DNA from: Planctomycetaceae bacterium
GTDB lineage: Bacteria > Planctomycetota > PLA2
DNA: 45,290 bases
Assembly: GCA_011525755.1 (NCBI GenBank)
Contig: WYBS01000078.1
Location: 1 to 45,290, forward strand
Direction: 5' to 3'
Shown: positions 7,034 through 15,637 of the stretch, in pieces
Numbering within the stretch: the stretch's first letter is position 1
Layout of the letters: each line of letters begins with the position of its first letter
The notes under the pieces: model-generated
The model's database searches: none
What the model was told of the DNA's origin: nothing
What the model saw: the letters and a program-made list of their open reading frames with translations, nothing else
Made by a program: the position numbers and the translations under genes

Positions 7034-9277
7034 CTACGGCCGCCGCTTCCGCCGCTCCCGCTCGAGCCAGGGGAGCTTCTCCCGCGGCGGGGGCTTCGCC
7101 GGGCCGTACTGCTTCGGCCACGGCTGGTCGTAAAACCCCTGCTCCGCCGCCGCCCGCAGCGTGAAGTGCGGGTCGAAAAGGTGCGGGCGGGCGAGCGCGA
7201 CGAGATCCGCGCTGCCGGACGCGAGGATCGCGTTGATCTCGCCGTGCCGCGAGATCGCGCCGACCGCGATCGTCGGGATCCCGGCGCCGAAACGGATCCG
7301 CTCCGCGAACGGCACCTGGTAGCAGCGCGCGAGCTCGGGACTCTCGTCGTCGTCCGTGTGGCCCGTCGAGACGTCCACGATGTCGCAGCCCGCGCCCTTG
7401 AGCGCCCTCGCGAACTCGATCGAGTCCTCGATCGCCTGGCCGCCCTCCTTCCAGTCGATCGCGCTGATGCGCACGGAGATCGGCTTGTCCTCGGGCCACG
7501 CCTCGCGCACCGCGCGGAACACCTCGAGCGGGTAGCGCATCCGGCCCCCGATGCCCCCCCCATACTCGTCCGTGCGCCGGTTCGTGAGCGGCGAGAGGAA
7601 GCTCGCGAGCAGGTAGCTGTGCGCCATGTGGATCTCGAGCATGTCGAATCCCGCCTCGACGGCCATCCCCGCCGCGCGCACGTAGTCCGCCTTCACGCGG
7701 TCCATGTCGGCCTTGTCCATCGCCTTCGGCACCTGGCTCCACTTGTGGTACGGGACCGCCGACGCGGAGAGGATCGGCCACGCGCCCTCGTCGAGCGGCT
7801 GGTCGTGGCCGTCCCACATGAGCCTCGTCGCGCCCTTCCTCCCCGCGTGGCCGAGCTGGAGACCGATCTTCCCGGGCGTCCACTTGTGGACGAACTCGGT
7901 CACGCGCCGCCACGCCGGGACGTGCTCGGGCCTCCACATCCCCGCGCAGCCGGGCGAGATGCGGCCGTCGCGCGAGACGTCGGTCATCTCGGCGATCACG
8001 AGCCCGGCGCCGCCGACGGCGCGCGCGCCCAGGTGCACGAGCTGCCAGTCGCCGACCGTGCCGTCCTCCGCGCTGTACATGCACATGGGCGAGCAGACGA
8101 TCCGGTTGCCGAGCTTGAGCGACCTCAGCGAGAAGGGGGTGAACATGGGGGGGCGCGGGGGGACGGAGGACTTCGCGGAGAACCACGTCTCGACCCGGTC
8201 TATGTATCCCTCGTCGCGCACGCGCAGCTGGTCGTGGCCGAGCCGCTTGTTCCTGGTCATCATCGAGTACGCGAACTGCTCGGGCTCGAGATGGCGCCGG
8301 AGCCTCACGGTCTCGAACCAGCGGCGGCTCTCCTCGGCCATCTGCTGGAGCTTCTCGCTGAACCACTTCCGCTCCGCCTCGTACGCCTCGAGCGGCCGCT
8401 TCTCCTCCGCGAGGCAGCGCGCGAGGCAGATCGCGTCCTCCATCGCGAGCTTCGTCCCCGAGCCGATCGAGAAGTGCGCCGTGCGGGCGGCGTCGCCGAG
8501 GAGCACGAGGTTCCCCTTGTGCCAGCGCTCGTTGCGGACGGTCCGGAAGTTGATCCACTCGGACTTGTTCGTGAGGAGCGGGTGGCCCTGGAGCTCCTCC
8601 TTGAAGAGCGCCTCGAGGTAGTCGACGGTCCCCCGCTCCCCCCCGGTTCCGAGGCCCGAGGCCTTGAAGGTCTCCTCGTCGCACTCGACGATGAAGGTGC
8701 TCTTCTCCTTGTCGTACTGGTAGGCATGCACCTGGAAGAAGCCGTGCTCGTTCTCGCGGCTGAAGAACGTGAATGCCTCGAACGGCCGCGTCGTGCCGAG
8801 CCACACGAACTTGGCCTTCCCGAGGGAGATCGTCGGCTTGAAGTCCGCTGCGTAGCCCGTGCGAAGGAGGCTGTTCACGCCGTCGGCCGCGACGACGAGG
8901 TCCGCCTCCGGCAGCTCCTTGACCTCCGTCTTGTACCGGATGTCGACGCCGAGCTCCGCCGCGCGGTCCTGGAGGAGGTTCAGGAGCCGCTTCCGCTCGA
9001 TGCCGCAGAAGCCGTGGCCTCCCGAGCGGATCACCTCGCCCTTGAAGTGGATGTCCACGGCGTCCCACTTCGCGAAGGTCTCCGTGACCGCGCGGTAGCT
9101 CTCCGCGTCCGCCTCCTCGAGGTTGTCGAGGGTCGCCTCCGAGAAGACGACGCCCCAGCCGAACGTGTCGTCCGCGGCGTTCCGCTCGTGGACCGCGACC
9201 TCGTGGCGGCCCTGCTTCCGGAGCAGGATCGCGAGGTAGAGCCCCCCGGGGCCCCCACCGATGATCTCGACTTTCAC
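7034..9277 (-). CDS. Bifunctional aryl-CoA flavin monooxygenase / old-yellow-enzyme oxidoreductase
   Basis: A 747-residue fusion. The N-terminal half (about residues 1-390) is a group A FAD monooxygenase: dinucleotide motif IIGGGPGGLYLAILLRKQG, then ADLVVAADGVNS and LVLLGDAARTAHFSIGSGTKLAMEDA. The C-terminal half (about 400-735) is an NADH:flavin oxidoreductase of the old-yellow-enzyme class, with RIVCSPMCMYSAEDG, HLGARAVGGAGLVIAEMTDVS and SFLSPLTNRRTDEYGG. This domain pair matches the salicylyl-CoA 5-hydroxylase and 2-aminobenzoyl-CoA monooxygenase/reductase family, which hydroxylates and then reduces CoA-bound aromatic acids. No aryl-CoA ligase or beta-oxidation partner is adjacent, so the substrate is open. 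I chose GTG 9277 over ATG 9301 because the Rossmann strand starts there and a TAGACT hexamer lies 7 bases upstream. Confidence 0.85.
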   Translation of the reverse strand: MKVEIIGGGPGGLYLAILLRKQGRHEVAVHERNAADDTFGWGVVFSEATLDNLEEADAESYRAVTETFAKWDAVDIHFKGEVIRSGGHGFCGIERKRLLNLLQDRAAELGVDIRYKTEVKELPEADLVVAADGVNSLLRTGYAADFKPTISLGKAKFVWLGTTRPFEAFTFFSRENEHGFFQVHAYQYDKEKSTFIVECDEETFKASGLGTGGERGTVDYLEALFKEELQGHPLLTNKSEWINFRTVRNERWHKGNLVLLGDAARTAHFSIGSGTKLAMEDAICLARCLAEEKRPLEAYEAERKWFSEKLQQMAEESRRWFETVRLRRHLEPEQFAYSMMTRNKRLGHDQLRVRDEGYIDRVETWFSAKSSVPPRPPMFTPFSLRSLKLGNRIVCSPMCMYSAEDGTVGDWQLVHLGARAVGGAGLVIAEMTDVSRDGRISPGCAGMWRPEHVPAWRRVTEFVHKWTPGKIGLQLGHAGRKGATRLMWDGHDQPLDEGAWPILSASAVPYHKWSQVPKAMDKADMDRVKADYVRAAGMAVEAGFDMLEIHMAHSYLLASFLSPLTNRRTDEYGGGIGGRMRYPLEVFRAVREAWPEDKPISVRISAIDWKEGGQAIEDSIEFARALKGAGCDIVDVSTGHTDDDESPELARCYQVPFAERIRFGAGIPTIAVGAISRHGEINAILASGSADLVALARPHLFDPHFTLRAAAEQGFYDQPWPKQYGPAKPPPREKLPWLERERRKRRP

Positions 9278-9284
9278 GCGCGGA

Positions 9285-9290
9285 AGTCTA
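9285..9290 (-). promoter_or_regulatory. Candidate -10 element TAGACT (leaderless type)
   Basis: TAGACT on the minus strand lies 7 bases before the GTG at 9277 of the monooxygenase/reductase gene. No ribosome-binding site or -35 is visible. It supports the GTG rather than the ATG 24 bases upstream, which would lie before the predicted transcript start. Confidence 0.4.
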
Positions 9291-9301
9291 GCCGAGATCA
9301 T

Positions 9302-9610
9302 TCACGAGGATCGAGGCCGACGGAAAGAATCCACCGAGCGGACCGATGCCGCTCGGCGAGGGGGCCCACGGAACGGACCTCGGGGCGGCGTTCTGGGCGA
9401 GGACAGCCTGGCGATGCGACGAGCCCCCTGGCGGGGGCGCGCAACCAAGGCGGCCCTTGACACAACAGGGCCTTCTCATGGAAGCCGGTCGAGATCAAGG
9501 AGCGACGACGAAGCTGGCTCCAAAGGAGCCTGCGAGGAGGAACGACGCAGAGATCGGCCGGGATGGACCGCCCAGAACCGCGAGACTCGTGAATGAGCCG
9601 GCTAGGCGCC
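9302..9610. other. 309-base gap with three perfect short hairpins
   Basis: I see no convincing gene here; frames that cross it are shadows. It holds three perfect 6-base stems: GCCCCC/GGGGGC with loop TGGC at 9423-9438, GGCCCT/AGGGCC with a 9-base loop at 9452-9472, and GGCTCC/GGAGCC with loop AAA at 9516-9530. It lies downstream of the methyltransferase (minus strand) and upstream of the monooxygenase promoter. The stems could be terminators for the methyltransferase operon or part of a structured RNA. None has a T-run. Confidence 0.4.
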
Positions 9611-10405
9611 TCACGGCGCCGCGTCCACCACGAGCAGGAGCCAGGCGGCGTACCTCCCCGGGTCGCGTACGTTGTCGATCATGGCCGCGAAGCGGCGGCG
9701 GATCTCCGCCTCGCTCCTCCCCGACACCTCGGCGAGCGTCGCCGCGTAGCCCTCGCACCACCAGTGGAACACCTTCGCGAGCTCCTCGCGGTCGGCCGAA
9801 AGGTTGTCCACGAGGAGCGGCTCGACCTCGATCCCCTTGAACCCCGCCTCGCGCAGGTGGCGCACGATGCGGCGGCCCTGGTAGAGGTCGGTCCCGCGCG
9901 CGCGGAACCGCGGCGCGACCTCGCGGAAGTGGTCGGCCGTCCCGTAGTCGTCCACGTCGAAGAGGATCGCGGCGTAGTCCTCGACGAGGAGGTGCGCGCG
10001 CCCCCCCGGCGCGAGCAGCCGCCTCGCCTCGCGGAGGAGGGGGACGGGGTCCGGCAGCGCCTGGAGGACGTGGCGGACGAGGACGAGATCGAACGATCCG
10101 TCGCGGAAGGGCGCGCGGTAGCCGTCGCCCTGCACGACGGGCCGGCCCGAGAGGAGAAGGTGCCCGCGGAAGAGGTCGAGGCCCGCCGCGAGGCGCGGCC
10201 GGAAGTCCTCGCGCACGCGGCGGAGGATCTCGCCGGTGCCGCACGCGAGGTCGAGGACGCGGCCCATCCGCGCGCCGTGGCGCCGCCGGAGGATCTCCCG
10301 CTCCTTCGGCCAGACCACGTTCGCCTGCGCGGCGAGCGTGCCGCGCATGGTGTCGTGCTCCATGTTCGCGCGCTGGCCGCCGTAGTCGAGGTTGCCGCCG
10401 CTCAT
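9611..10405 (-). CDS. Class I SAM-dependent methyltransferase
   Basis: A 264-residue protein with the Rossmann-type SAM fold: motif [18 protein letters not shown], an acidic residue after strand 2 (AAGLDLFRG), and the motif II/III segment [43 protein letters not shown]. The N-terminus has a charged helix ([33 protein letters not shown]), as in small-molecule or quinone/lipid methyltransferases; the substrate cannot be told. The start overlaps the upstream membrane-protein gene by 4 bases (ATGA), so they are coupled. Confidence 0.85.
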   Translation of the reverse strand: MSGGNLDYGGQRANMEHDTMRGTLAAQANVVWPKEREILRRRHGARMGRVLDLACGTGEILRRVREDFRPRLAAGLDLFRGHLLLSGRPVVQGDGYRAPFRDGSFDLVLVRHVLQALPDPVPLLREARRLLAPGGRAHLLVEDYAAILFDVDDYGTADHFREVAPRFRARGTDLYQGRRIVRHLREAGFKGIEVEPLLVDNLSADREELAKVFHWWCEGYAATLAEVSGRSEAEIRRRFAAMIDNVRDPGRYAAWLLLVVDAAP

Positions 10406-10992
10406 GCGCGCCGCCGCCCGCGGAGGAGGACGAAGCCGAGGACCGCCGCCGCGCCGAGGAGCCCGAGCGCCATCGCGACGGCCCAGCGGACCCGCCGCGC
10501 CTGCGCGACCGCCGCGAGATCCTCGTCGGCGCGCCCGTACCGGGCATGGAAGGGCCCGAGGTCGCGCGGATCCTCGCCGCGTCCGATCCGCTCGCGCTCG
10601 TAGTCCCGGAGCCAGCCGACCCAGACCGCCGCCCGGCGCTCCTCCTCCTCGATGACGGCGTCGGGGACGAAGTCGCAGCGGTCCCTCTTCCCGATGAGAC
10701 GGGGCTTCTCGCCCGTGCCGGCGAGCGCGTGCGCCTTCCGGAAGGCGCGGTACGCGAGCCCGCCGTCGCCGTTCGCGAGGAGCGCGTCGCCGAGCGCCTC
10801 GTAGACGGCCGCCGTGCCGTGCCCCGCCTCGACGAGCCTGCAGAGCGCGTCGGCGCCTTCCGGCAGGGGATCGGGCAGCGGGACGGGCGGCGGCGGGTAG
10901 CGCTCGAGGTACTCGGACGAGTGCCCCGGGAACTTCCCCGCGAGGGTCTCCTTGGGCCCGGCGAGGAGGAGGAGCGCGAGGAGGAGGACCAC
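10402..10992 (-). CDS. Small membrane protein with signal peptide, helical repeat region and C-terminal TM helix
   Basis: A 196-residue protein of unknown function with GTG start 10992-10990. It has a hydrophobic N-terminus ([12 protein letters not shown]), a Pro-rich linker, a helical segment resembling one or two TPR units ([28 protein letters not shown]), a charged middle and a C-terminal membrane helix ([20 protein letters not shown]) closed by RGRRRA. The topology suggests an exported domain tethered at the C-terminus. It is the first gene of a pair with the methyltransferase. A TAGAAT hexamer lies 6 bases before the GTG. Confidence 0.7.
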   Translation of the reverse strand: MVLLLALLLLAGPKETLAGKFPGHSSEYLERYPPPPVPLPDPLPEGADALCRLVEAGHGTAAVYEALGDALLANGDGGLAYRAFRKAHALAGTGEKPRLIGKRDRCDFVPDAVIEEEERRAAVWVGWLRDYERERIGRGEDPRDLGPFHARYGRADEDLAAVAQARRVRWAVAMALGLLGAAAVLGFVLLRGRRRA

Positions 10993-10998
10993 GTGCGG

Positions 10999-11004
10999 AT
11001 TCTA
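10999..11004 (-). promoter_or_regulatory. Candidate -10 element TAGAAT (leaderless type)
   Basis: TAGAAT (5 of 6 consensus) on the minus strand ends 6 bases before the GTG at 10992. No ribosome-binding site fits between them and no -35 is visible. Confidence 0.5.
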
Positions 11005-11068
11005 CGGCGGGCTGCCATCGCCCCCCGCCCCCCCCCCGGATCGCCCCGTCCCGAGGACCCGGCCGGGC

Positions 11069-11074
11069 GATAAT
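11069..11074 (+). promoter_or_regulatory. Candidate -10 element GATAAT for ftsH
   Basis: GATAAT (5 of 6 consensus) lies 5 bases before GTG 11080 and 8 bases before ATG 11083. If it is the -10, the ftsH transcript starts about at the first codon. No -35 is seen in the C-rich upstream sequence. Confidence 0.45.
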
Positions 11075-11079
11075 GGCGC

Positions 11080-12909
11080 GTGATGGCCGACACGAAGCCC
11101 CGCCGCCCCACCCGCTGGTGGTACGTCGCCTTCGTCCTCCTCATCGGGGGCATCGCCGCGGCCATCTGGGCGGGAAGCGAGCGGCGCATCCACTTCTCCG
11201 AGTTCGAGCGGCTGGTGAAGGAGGGGAAGGTCGTCGGCGTGCTCCAGGTCGGCGAGAACCGCGTGCGCGGGAGGCTCGTCGAGGGCGGACGCGAGGTGGC
11301 GTTCGACACGATCCCGCCCGAGGGCGAGAACATCGTGCCCTTCCTCCGCGAGAACAAGGTCGAATACACGGGCGACGGCGCGACGGACCTCATGCGCCTC
11401 CTCCCGTGGCTCCTCGTGCCCGTCCTCGTCATCGTGCTCTTCTGGCTCTTCGCGATGCGCGGGCAGGGCGGCGCGAACCTCTCCGCGCTCCAGTTCGGCC
11501 GGCACCGCGCGCGCGTCCACGCCGAGAAGGACACCGAGGTCACCTTCGCCGACGTCGCCGGCGTGGACGAGGCGGTCGAGGAGGTGCGCGAGATCGTCGA
11601 GTACCTGAAGGCGCCCCAGAAGTTCCAGGCGCTCGGCGGAAGGGTCCCGAAGGGGATCCTGCTCGTCGGGCTCCCGGGCACGGGCAAGACGCTCCTCGCG
11701 CGCGCCGTCGCGGGCGAGGCGGGCGTCCCGTTCCTGACCATCAGCGGAGCGGACTTCGTCGAGATGTACGTCGGCGTCGGCGCCGCGCGCGTGCGCGATC
11801 TCTTCCGCCGCGCGAAGGAGCTCCGGCCCTGCATCGTCTTCATCGACGAGCTCGACGCGCTCGGCAAGACGCGCGGCGCGGGCGCCACCGGCGGATCCGA
11901 GGAGCGCGAGCAGACGCTCAACCAGATGCTCGTCGAGATGGACGGCTTCGAGTCGAACAGCGGCGTGATCGTGCTCTCGGCGACGAACCGCCCGGAGGTG
12001 CTCGACCCGGCGCTCCTCCGCCCCGGCCGCTTCGACCGGCAGGTGGTCGTCGACAGGCCCGACGTCCGCGGACGGCTCGCGATCCTCCGCCTCCACTCGC
12101 GCCACATCCGGCTCGGCCGGAACGTCGATCTCGCGGTCGTCGCGCGCCGGACGCCGGGATTCACGGGCGCCGACCTCTCGACGCTCGTGAACGAGGCGGC
12201 GCTCCTCGCCGCGCGGCGCGAACGCGACAGCGTCGGCATGGCGCACGTCGAGGAGGCGATCGACCGCGTGATGGCGGGCCTCGAGCGCAGGTCCCGCCTG
12301 ATCTCTCCGCGCGAGAAGATGATCGTCGCCGTCCACGAGACGGGCCACGCGATCGCCGCCTGCCTCCTCCCCCACGCCGACCCCCTCCACCGCGTCAGCG
12401 TGATCCCGCGCGGGAGCGGCGTCGGGGGGATGACCCTCCAGCTCCCGCGCGAGGACAAGACGCTCTTCACGAGATCGGAACTCCTGGACAGGATCGCCGT
12501 CCTCCTCGCCGGACGCGCGGCGGAGGAGATCCTCTTCAAGGAGGCCTCGACCGGCGCGGCGAGCGACCTCGAGCGCGCCACGCAGATGGCCTACCGCATG
12601 GTCGGGCAGTTCGGGATGAGCGACAGGATCGGGCCGCTGCACCTCGGCGAGAACGAGCGGGTGCGGCGCGAGGGCATGGAGCGCGCCGTCGCCGACGAGA
12701 CCGCGCGCGAGGTCGATCTCGAGGTGCGCACGATCCTCTCGGCGCAGGAGGAGCGCGTGCGGGGGCTCCTCCGCGAGCGCCGCCGCCACCTGGCCGCGAT
12801 CGCGCGCCTCTTGCGCGACAAGGAGACGATCGACGGCCTCGCGTTCCGGAAGCTCCTCGACACGCCCGTGCGGCCGCGGGTCGAGGCGGGTCAGACCGCC
12901 GAGGGCTGA
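11080..12909 (+). CDS. ftsH: ATP-dependent zinc metalloprotease FtsH
   Basis: A 609-residue membrane AAA protease that degrades misfolded membrane proteins and some regulators. TM1 is at about residues 13-31, a small extracytoplasmic domain follows, and TM2 is at about 107-127. The AAA module has Walker A GLPGTGKT, Walker [13 protein letters not shown], the pore motif in [17 protein letters not shown] and the second region of homology [19 protein letters not shown]. The protease has HETGH (about residue 419) as HExxH, and an Asp in [11 protein letters not shown] as the likely third zinc ligand. Walker A reads GLPGTGKT rather than the usual GPPGTGKT. The start is GTG 11080 or ATG 11083. The 3' end overlaps the convergent membrane-protein gene by 19 bases. 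Confidence 0.97.
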   Translation: MMADTKPRRPTRWWYVAFVLLIGGIAAAIWAGSERRIHFSEFERLVKEGKVVGVLQVGENRVRGRLVEGGREVAFDTIPPEGENIVPFLRENKVEYTGDGATDLMRLLPWLLVPVLVIVLFWLFAMRGQGGANLSALQFGRHRARVHAEKDTEVTFADVAGVDEAVEEVREIVEYLKAPQKFQALGGRVPKGILLVGLPGTGKTLLARAVAGEAGVPFLTISGADFVEMYVGVGAARVRDLFRRAKELRPCIVFIDELDALGKTRGAGATGGSEEREQTLNQMLVEMDGFESNSGVIVLSATNRPEVLDPALLRPGRFDRQVVVDRPDVRGRLAILRLHSRHIRLGRNVDLAVVARRTPGFTGADLSTLVNEAALLAARRERDSVGMAHVEEAIDRVMAGLERRSRLISPREKMIVAVHETGHAIAACLLPHADPLHRVSVIPRGSGVGGMTLQLPREDKTLFTRSELLDRIAVLLAGRAAEEILFKEASTGAASDLERATQMAYRMVGQFGMSDRIGPLHLGENERVRREGMERAVADETAREVDLEVRTILSAQEERVRGLLRERRRHLAAIARLLRDKETIDGLAFRKLLDTPVRPRVEAGQTAEG

Positions 12910-15542
12910 TCGGAGGGGGATTCCGCCTCCGCGTCCGCGGCCGCTCCGGCGGACACGCCGGGGGACGGCTCGGGCTCGGGCTCCGGCCCGTCGACGGACT
13001 CGGCCGCCTCGGGCGCCCTCTGGCGGAGCGGCATCGCGGCGAGGAACCCGACGGCGAGCGCCACCGCCGCGGCCCAGAGCGCCCAGTCGTCGCGGCCCGT
13101 CCGCGCGCGCACCCACCCGCCCACGACGGCCGTCGCGAGCAGGAGCCCCGGCAGCCGGAGCCGCCGGTCGGCCCGCGCCGCGTAGACACCCGCGACCGCG
13201 CAGACGGCCATCGCCGCCGTCTTCAGCTCGCCCGCGGCGAGAAGGACGTCCGGCGCGAGGCAGCGCGCGAGGAGCACGATCGCGAGCAGGCGGCCGTGCG
13301 CGCGCGCCCATGCCCACGGAAGGGGGAGGAGCGCGAGGAGGGGGAGCGTGAAGAGAAGACCCGCGGGGCCGGGCCACGCGACGGCCAGCGCGGAGATCGC
13401 GAGAAGCTCGGCCGCGAAGAGCATGTGCGTGCGCCGCGCGAACGACCCGAGCGCGCCGAAGCAGAGGGCTGCCGACCCGAGCGCGATCGGGTCCGGCGCC
13501 GCGAAGCCGCGGAACGCGGCCGCCGCGGCGGCGATCGTCGCTCCGGCCTCGAGGAAGACGAGCGGGAAGCGGCGCGCGGCGCCCTGCATCGCGAGCGCGA
13601 CCGCGATCCACGCGTACCCGAGCCACGCGCCCGGGACGACGCGCGCGAGGCCGAAGAGCAGGAGGCCGTGCGCCGCGCCGCCGAGCAGCAGCACAAGCGT
13701 CCTCGGGCTCGGGCCCTCCGGGCTCGCCGCCGTGAGCACGGTCGCCGCCGCGGAGGCCGCGAAGAGCAGCGGCGCCGCGGCCCCCTCGCGGTGGAAGAGC
13801 ACCATCGTCACGACGAGCATGAGCGCGCCCGCCGCGCGCAGGAACGCGTCCCGGAGCGCGAGCGCGAAGACCGCGAAGAGCAGCGCGAGGAAGAGCGTGC
13901 TCGGCGCGAGGCTCCCCGTCTCGAGGCCCGCCGGCAGCGCCGCGAGCAGCAGCAGGAGCGACGACGCCTTGAAGACGCCGCGCAGGAGCCCCTGGCGCAG
14001 CGGAAGGCGCACGGCCACGAGCGCGGCCGCGGCCGCGACGCCGAAGAGCATCGCCGCCTTGAACCAGCCCGGCCCGACGTACGGGACGTGGACGGTCCAC
14101 GCGGCGTAGGCGAACGCGAGCGCCGCGAGCGCCGCGGCCGAGTAGCTCTTCCGCTTGAGCACGACCGGCGCGAGGAGCGCGGCCGCGACGTAGGTCGCCG
14201 CGCAGGCTCCGCCGCAGAGGACTGCCGCGGGGCCCCGCGCCGCATAGAGGATCGGCGCGGAGAGGGCGGCCGCGGCGACCGACGCCTGCAGCCGGTGCAG
14301 CCGGAGCGCGCCGGCCGCCGTCGCCACGTTGACCGCGGCGACGAAGTGCATGCGCAGGGTCTCGTCGGGCGCGAGCCAGTGCGGCAGGAGCAGCGCAAGC
14401 CCGAAGCCGATGAAGAGCGCGAGCGGGTGGCGCGTCTCGAGCACGAGCCTGAGGCCGAGGAACGCGACGAGGCCGCACGCGGTCCCGACGAGCGTGTCCG
14501 GGAACGCGAGGCCCGGCATCACGACGAGCAGGACGACGTTCAGCAGGAGCGCGGAGGCGCCGCCGAGGAACGCGCGCACGTGGGACGAGGCGCCCCGCCA
14601 GAACCACGCGGCCGCGCCGCACGCGACCGCCGCGAGGCCCGTCGCGATCTCGGGCCATGCGTCCCGCGCGAGCCCGCCCTTCGTGATCGCGCCGCCGGCG
14701 TAGAGCGCGCCGCCCGCCGCCGCGAGCAGCACGAGGGCGTTCAGGATCGGCGCCGCGTAGTCGCGGACGCCGGTCACCGGGCGTTCAAGGTCGATCTGCA
14801 GCGCCGCCCCCAGGTCCACGTCCGGCGTCGCGGGCCTTCTCGCGGATGCCTTCGGCGCAGGCGCCGGGATCACGACGACGTCCGGCGGCGGGATGACGCT
14901 CGCGGGCGCCGCGGCGACGTCGCGCGCGGGCGGCGGCGGCGGCACCTCGGCCGCGGGCGCTTCCTCCCTCGCGGGCTCGGGCGCCGGGGCGGCCCCGGAG
15001 AGCCGCGCGGCCGCGGCTTTCGCCCGGCGCAGCGCCCCGCGGAACATCCCGCCGCCTGCGGGCGCTGCAGGAGCCGGCGGCGGGGGCGGCACGTCGGGGA
15101 GCGCGATCTCCTTCGCGATCTCCGCGGCGGGGGCCGCGGGGGGCGGCTCCGCCGGCTCCGCGGCGGCCGCCTCCGCCGCCGGTGCGGCGGGCGCGGCGCC
15201 CGCCTCGTGCACGCCACGGAGCGCGTCGAGGGCGTGCTGCATCGCCGCCTTGTACTTCGCGCCGTGCTTCGGCTCGCTCTCCTCGGGCTCCTCGGGAACG
15301 AGGCCGAGCATCGAGAGCGCACGGCTCACGGCCTGCATGTGGCGCGACGCGGGCGCGCGGACGACCGCCGGCAGGAAGGGATCGGGCCGGTCCTCGGGCG
15401 GCGGCTTCGCCGCGCCTGCGGGCGGCGCCTCCGGCTCCGGCCGCGACTCGAGGATGCCGAGACGGCCCTCGATCTTCGAGAGCCGCCCTTCGAGCCGCTC
15501 CAGGCCCTGGAGCAGCCGGTCGACGGCGTCCTCGGTGCGCAT
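12891..15542 (-). CDS. Large polytopic membrane protein, DUF2339-like
   Basis: An 883-residue protein. The first 25 residues form a coiled coil with heptad spacing (VDRLLQGLERLEGRLSKIEGRLGILE). A long Ala/Pro/Glu-rich cytoplasmic region follows to about residue 265, and then at least 20 hydrophobic segments run almost to the end. An N-terminal coiled coil plus many short membrane helices with GL/AL-rich loops resembles the DUF2339 family of predicted membrane proteins, whose role is unknown. There is no clear catalytic motif. It converges with ftsH and its last 19 coding bases overlap the ftsH 3' end. No obvious promoter or ribosome-binding site is seen before the ATG at 15542. Confidence 0.75.
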   Translation of the reverse strand: MRTEDAVDRLLQGLERLEGRLSKIEGRLGILESRPEPEAPPAGAAKPPPEDRPDPFLPAVVRAPASRHMQAVSRALSMLGLVPEEPEESEPKHGAKYKAAMQHALDALRGVHEAGAAPAAPAAEAAAAEPAEPPPAAPAAEIAKEIALPDVPPPPPAPAAPAGGGMFRGALRRAKAAAARLSGAAPAPEPAREEAPAAEVPPPPPARDVAAAPASVIPPPDVVVIPAPAPKASARRPATPDVDLGAALQIDLERPVTGVRDYAAPILNALVLLAAAGGALYAGGAITKGGLARDAWPEIATGLAAVACGAAAWFWRGASSHVRAFLGGASALLLNVVLLVVMPGLAFPDTLVGTACGLVAFLGLRLVLETRHPLALFIGFGLALLLPHWLAPDETLRMHFVAAVNVATAAGALRLHRLQASVAAAALSAPILYAARGPAAVLCGGACAATYVAAALLAPVVLKRKSYSAAALAALAFAYAAWTVHVPYVGPGWFKAAMLFGVAAAAALVAVRLPLRQGLLRGVFKASSLLLLLAALPAGLETGSLAPSTLFLALLFAVFALALRDAFLRAAGALMLVVTMVLFHREGAAAPLLFAASAAATVLTAASPEGPSPRTLVLLLGGAAHGLLLFGLARVVPGAWLGYAWIAVALAMQGAARRFPLVFLEAGATIAAAAAAFRGFAAPDPIALGSAALCFGALGSFARRTHMLFAAELLAISALAVAWPGPAGLLFTLPLLALLPLPWAWARAHGRLLAIVLLARCLAPDVLLAAGELKTAAMAVCAVAGVYAARADRRLRLPGLLLATAVVGGWVRARTGRDDWALWAAAVALAVGFLAAMPLRQRAPEAAESVDGPEPEPEPSPGVSAGAAADAEAESPSDQPSAV

Positions 15543-15605
15543 AGGTACCTATCGAGCGGGGCGGCACCCGGCCTGAAATCGGGGGGGCGCCGGGGGACGG
15601 CCCCT

Positions 15606-15617
15606 CCCCGGAGCCCC
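15606..15617 (-). repeat. G-run repeat GGGGCTCCGGGG downstream of the ketosynthase operon
   Basis: On the minus strand, 20 bases after the second ketosynthase stop, GGGGCTCCGGGG is embedded in four G-runs and follows a perfect CCGCCGCGGCGG palindrome. The surrounding 21 bases are identical to those after gyrB. It may act at the transcript end, for instance as a G-quadruplex. Confidence 0.4.
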
Positions 15618-15637
15618 TCCCCACCCGCCGCGGCGGC

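Noticed and set aside
9261-9840. Plus-strand frames across the 9302-9610 gap
   Set aside because: Composition is Arg/Gly/Ser-rich, no ribosome-binding site, and they run into the methyltransferase gene on the other strand.
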